NCBI RefSeq assembly: GCF_007680845.1
Contig: NZ_VEIY01000001.1
Coordinates: forward strand, 752,227 to 816,226
DNA from: Curtobacterium pusillum
GTDB lineage: Bacteria; Actinomycetota; Actinomycetes; Actinomycetales; Microbacteriaceae
Reading direction: 5' to 3'
Length of the DNA: 64,000 nucleotides
The position numbers and the translations under genes are program-made. The first letter of the stretch is position 1; each line of letters opens with the position of its first letter. Under the pieces are notes generated by a model. That model was given only the letters and a program-made list of their open reading frames with translations, did no database searches and had not been told where the DNA came from. This document shows positions 61,365-64,000 of this stretch, piece by piece.

Positions 61365-62024
61365 ATGCATCTCCCAATGCTCGGTGGCGCGCAGAACGTC
61401 CCGGCTCCCTCTGATCGGTACATCCTCCCGAGCTTCGAGGAGCGCACGGCCTACGGCTACAAGCGCCAGGACCCGTACGCGAAGCTCTTCGAGGACCGCA
61501 TCGTGTTCCTCGGCGTCCAGGTCGACGACGCGTCGGCCGACGACGTCATGGCCCAGCTGCTCGTGCTCGAGTCGATGGACCCGGACCGCGACATCGTGAT
61601 GTACATCAACTCGCCCGGTGGCTCGTTCACCGCGATGACGGCGATCTACGACACGATGCAGTACATCCGTCCGCAGATCCAGACGGTCTGCCTCGGCCAG
61701 GCGGCTTCGGCCGCGTCGGTGCTCCTCGCTGCCGGGACGCCCGGCAAGCGTCTGGCGCTGCCGAACGCTCGGGTGCTCATCCACCAGCCCGCTGTCCAGC
61801 AGGGTGGCGGTCAGGCGTCGGACATCGAGATCCAGGCGGCGGAGATCCTCCGCATGCGCACCTGGCTCGAGGAGACGCTGTCGAAGCACTCGAACCGCAC
61901 GCCGGAGCAGGTCAACAACGACATCGAGCGCGACAAGATCATGTCCGCCGAAGAGGCGCTCGAGTACGGCCTGATCGACCAGGTCCTCACGAGCCGCAAG
62001 AACCTGCCGGCGCTCGTCAAGTAG
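61365..62024 (+). CDS. clpP2: ATP-dependent Clp protease proteolytic subunit 2
   Basis: Partner of ClpP1 in the mixed complex typical of actinobacteria. The 219-residue protein has a longer N-terminal propeptide-like region ([19 protein letters not shown]), Ser115 in [10 protein letters not shown] and His140 in [21 protein letters not shown] lies upstream of the ATG. It is followed by a terminator, so clpX is transcribed separately, with two minus-strand copper genes between. Confidence 0.97.
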   Translation: MHLPMLGGAQNVPAPSDRYILPSFEERTAYGYKRQDPYAKLFEDRIVFLGVQVDDASADDVMAQLLVLESMDPDRDIVMYINSPGGSFTAMTAIYDTMQYIRPQIQTVCLGQAASAASVLLAAGTPGKRLALPNARVLIHQPAVQQGGGQASDIEIQAAEILRMRTWLEETLSKHSNRTPEQVNNDIERDKIMSAEEALEYGLIDQVLTSRKNLPALVK

Positions 62025-62035
62025 CACCGGCACAT

Positions 62036-62067
62036 GAAGGCCCCGCACCGTCCGGTGCGGGGCCTTC
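62036..62067. terminator. Hairpin terminator after clpP2
   Basis: Perfect 15-bp stem: arms 62036-62050 and 62053-62067. It lies 11 bases after the clpP2 stop and before the convergent copC. An isolated GGAGGCGCGG copy follows at 62087-62096. Confidence 0.85.
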
Positions 62068-62117
62068 GTCGTGTCGCGGCCGGCCTGGAGGCGCGGTGCG
62101 GGTCCGGCGGGCGGGCG

Positions 62118-62801
62118 TCAGTCCGTCTCGGGACCGTCCACCGCGTCGCGCTCGTCGTCCGCGGCGGGCGCGGGACGACGGCGGAGCAGGAGCAGGAGGG
62201 CCACGACGACGCCGACGAGGACGATCCCCCCGGCACCGATCCAGATCGCGTCGGAGGCAGTCGACTCCCCGCTGCCCGACGCCGTGCCCGTGGTGTCGCC
62301 GCCGGAGCTCGCCGCGCCGCCATTGCTCGACGTGGCGCAGACCGGGGGCTCCGTGGCGCCCTTCGCGGGCGTGAACCCGGCGGGGGCGTCCCACGTGAAG
62401 GTGTACTCGTCGGACACGGTGTGTCCGTCGGCGGAGATGATCTGCCACTCGACGGTGTACTTGCCGGAGTCGCCGAGCGCGGCCTTCGTGGTCATCGACG
62501 GCCCGTCGACGTCGAGGCAGCCGTCCTCGTAGTACTTCCCGTCCGGGCCGACGATCCGGTACGCGAACCCGGAGTTCGTGTCGCCGATGTCGAGCAGCTT
62601 GTCGTTCGTGGTGATCTCGAACGACTCGGGCAGCGAGGTCAGCGTGCCGTCGACCTTCGGGGTCGAGGCGACCATGTAGTTGTGCGCCGAGGCGGGGCCG
62701 GCCAGACCGAGGACGGCACCGGCCACGATCGCGACGGACAGGGCGGCGGCCGACCCGCGCCTCCAGGCCGACGCCACGTGCCCACCGGACCGCTTCGTCA
62801 C
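62118..62801 (-). CDS. copC: CopC-domain copper resistance protein
   Basis: An exported copper-binding protein of 227 residues. A signal peptide (WRRGSAAALSVAIVAGAVLG to PASAH) leads to a CopC beta domain whose mature N-terminus begins with His (HNYMVASTPKVDGTL), the expected copper ligand, with IISADGHTVSDEYTF later. A Ser/Gly linker and a C-terminal helix (IWIGAGGIVLVGVVVALLLL) anchor it. The n-region of the signal contains the dispersed repeat at 62755-62764. The GTG start overlaps the ycnI stop. Confidence 0.92.
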   Translation of the reverse strand: MTKRSGGHVASAWRRGSAAALSVAIVAGAVLGLAGPASAHNYMVASTPKVDGTLTSLPESFEITTNDKLLDIGDTNSGFAYRIVGPDGKYYEDGCLDVDGPSMTTKAALGDSGKYTVEWQIISADGHTVSDEYTFTWDAPAGFTPAKGATEPPVCATSSNGGAASSGGDTTGTASGSGESTASDAIWIGAGGIVLVGVVVALLLLLRRRPAPAADDERDAVDGPETD

Positions 62802-63532
62802 TTGGTGGTGCTCCGGCGACGGGTGTTCGCGACGGCGACGACCAGGGCGACCGCGCCGAGCACGAGGCCGCCGAGGCCGAGGAAGCGACCGACCAGGTCG
62901 GGGTCGGCGGGGGAGGCGGTCGAGGCGCTGGCGTCGGCGGTGGCCGTCGGCGTGGCTTCGATCGGGTCACCGTCGGCGGCGACGGGCACGGCTGCGGTCA
63001 GCACGATGGAGGGGGCCGGGTGCTCGGGCTCGGCGGCACCGGTCTTCTGCTCCTGGTTCCACTCGACGGACCCCTTCTCGCAGGTCTGCAGGGCGGGGAA
63101 CTCGACGCGGTCGCCGGCCTTGCCGTCCGGCAGCGAGAACGACAGCTGGAAGGTGTCGCGCTCGTCAGCGGGGAGCGGGGTCTTCGCCGTGTAGGTGACG
63201 CTCGTCACGCGCTCGCCGGCGTCCTCGGCGGACTCGTCGTCGGCGGAGGACGACGGGCTCGTGTACGGCTCGGTGGCCTTCGTGATGGTCCAGTTCGGGT
63301 TGACCGTCGGCGTGACCTCGATGATCGACTCCGGCACCTGGAACTCGATCTTCGTCGTGGGGGAGCCGTCGCAGCCGTGCGGGACCGAGAAGGTCGCCGT
63401 CGTGTACGAGTCCGCGGCGGTCGACGTGGCGGTCGCTTCCACGTGGGCGCTGGCGACACCGGCGGTGCCGAGGACGATCAGAGCGGTGACGCCGAGGGTC
63501 GCGGTGCCGACGACGGCGAGACGCTTGGTCAT
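62798..63532 (-). CDS. ycnI: YcnI-family copper metallochaperone
   Basis: An exported protein of 244 residues with signal peptide ending AGVASAH; the mature protein begins with His (HVEATAT), the known copper-binding feature of YcnI together with a conserved Trp (NPNWTI). A YcnI domain (SVPHGCDGSPTTKIEFQVPE) is followed by a linker and a C-terminal helix (FLGLGGLVLGAVALVVAV). It couples to copC by a four-base overlap. A 13-base palindrome lies 24 bases upstream. Confidence 0.93.
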   Translation of the reverse strand: MTKRLAVVGTATLGVTALIVLGTAGVASAHVEATATSTAADSYTTATFSVPHGCDGSPTTKIEFQVPESIIEVTPTVNPNWTITKATEPYTSPSSSADDESAEDAGERVTSVTYTAKTPLPADERDTFQLSFSLPDGKAGDRVEFPALQTCEKGSVEWNQEQKTGAAEPEHPAPSIVLTAAVPVAADGDPIEATPTATADASASTASPADPDLVGRFLGLGGLVLGAVALVVAVANTRRRSTTK

Positions 63533-63556
63533 GGGGTTCCTTCCAGGGGTGCACTT

Positions 63557-63569
63557 CTACAACTTGTAG
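63557..63569 (-). promoter_or_regulatory. Palindrome upstream of ycnI-copC
   Basis: CTACAA-C-TTGTAG, an odd-length perfect inverted repeat (extended imperfectly to 63554-63573), 24 bases upstream of the ycnI ATG in an AT-rich patch. It resembles the TACA...TGTA pattern of CopY/BlaI-type operators but with a three-base centre. Likely a metal-dependent regulator site. Confidence 0.5.
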
Positions 63570-63738
63570 AGAAGTCGAGGACACGCTAGCAGGATCGAAC
63601 GCCCTGGGCGAACGCGCTGCGGGAAACCGGCTCGGCGTCGCCGCTGGTGTCACCGGTTGCGATTAGGCTCGTGGACAGTCGGGCGGGCCGTCGGCCAGCA
63701 TCCGGCGAACGCATCGGTCAACCAGGGAGGGCACCGAC

Positions 63739-64000
63739 ATGGCACGCATCGGAGAGAGCGCTGACCTGCTCAAGTGCTCCTTCTGCGGCAAGAGCCAGAA
63801 GCAGGTCCAGCAGCTCATCGCCGGTCCCGGGGTGTACATCTGCGACGAGTGCGTCGAGCTGTGCAACGAGATCATCGAAGAACGACTGGCCGAAGCCGGC
63901 GAAGACACCGCCAGCGGTGACTTCGAGCTCCCCAAGCCGCGCGAGATCTTCGACTTCCTGCAGGAGTACGTCATCGGGCAGGACCCGGCGAAGCGCTCCC
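63739..64000 (+). CDS. clpX: ATP-dependent Clp protease ATP-binding subunit ClpX (3' truncated by window)
   Basis: The unfoldase partner of ClpP1P2. Only the first 87 residues are in the window: the zinc-binding domain with Cys13, Cys16, Cys35 and Cys38 ([21 protein letters not shown]), then the start of the AAA+ domain with [26 protein letters not shown] precedes ATG 63739. The gene continues past the end of the window. Order tig-clpP1-clpP2-(copper pair)-clpX shows an insertion of minus-strand copper genes into the usual cluster. Confidence 0.97.
   Translation, partial: MARIGESADLLKCSFCGKSQKQVQQLIAGPGVYICDECVELCNEIIEERLAEAGEDTASGDFELPKPREIFDFLQEYVIGQDPAKRS

Overview
This is high-GC actinobacterial DNA, roughly 70% G+C by eye. 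It shows tig-clpP1-clpP2-clpX synteny, a relative of the mycothiol-linked nitroreductase-like DsbA proteins, EttA, GTG/TTG starts and many start codons without a Shine-Dalgarno site. The gene set fits Microbacteriaceae, and a Curtobacterium-like plant associate is my best guess; this is inference from gene content, not a database match.

Layout. Positions 1-1400 hold a sortase tail and a polyprenol-phosphate mannose synthase-like enzyme. Positions 1479-7977 (minus) are a tightly overlapping glgX-treY-treZ operon that converts glycogen or maltodextrin to trehalose. Positions 8105-12555 hold a GerW-like protein, a TPP riboswitch with the ykoEDC thiamine-precursor ECF transporter, and small enzymes, followed by tRNA-His and orn. 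A 600-base repeat-rich gene-free block precedes a marR-MFS pair. Positions 16364-19514 (minus) are a three-gene nonulosonic (sialic-like) acid cassette, followed by a large membrane glycosyltransferase with glycine-rich loops. Positions 22556-46491 are mostly housekeeping and repair: tRNA-Arg, MsrA, an SSB paralogue, EttA, thioesterases, a globin with MscS, PepN, RpiB, an Fpg/Nei glycosylase, a two-component system and transporters. Positions 46563-47166 hold two small unknown genes, one under a perfect LexA box. Positions 47233-56925 hold a LacI regulator, a sugar ABC transporter, a GH5-like beta-mannosidase candidate, a GH38 alpha-mannosidase and a secreted Endo H-type GH18. Positions 57140-63532 hold small unknown and HicA/PIN-like genes, tRNA-Gly, tRNA-Pro, trigger factor, ClpP1/ClpP2 and a YcnI-CopC copper pair; clpX runs off the end.

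How genes work together. The most coherent system is 47233-56925. Secreted Endo H would cut high-mannose N-glycans from glycoproteins, the lipoprotein-dependent ABC importer would take up the glycan, GH38 would trim alpha-mannose, and the GH5-like enzyme would split the core Man-beta-GlcNAc. LacI-type palindromes lie between the regulator and the transporter. No transporter ATPase is encoded there, so a shared one is presumably used. A second theme is a dispersed 10-mer, GGAGGCGCGG, which forms hairpin terminators between genes and also sits inside coding sequences. A third is the large number of predicted leaderless promoters, including a back-to-back pair whose start codons overlap.
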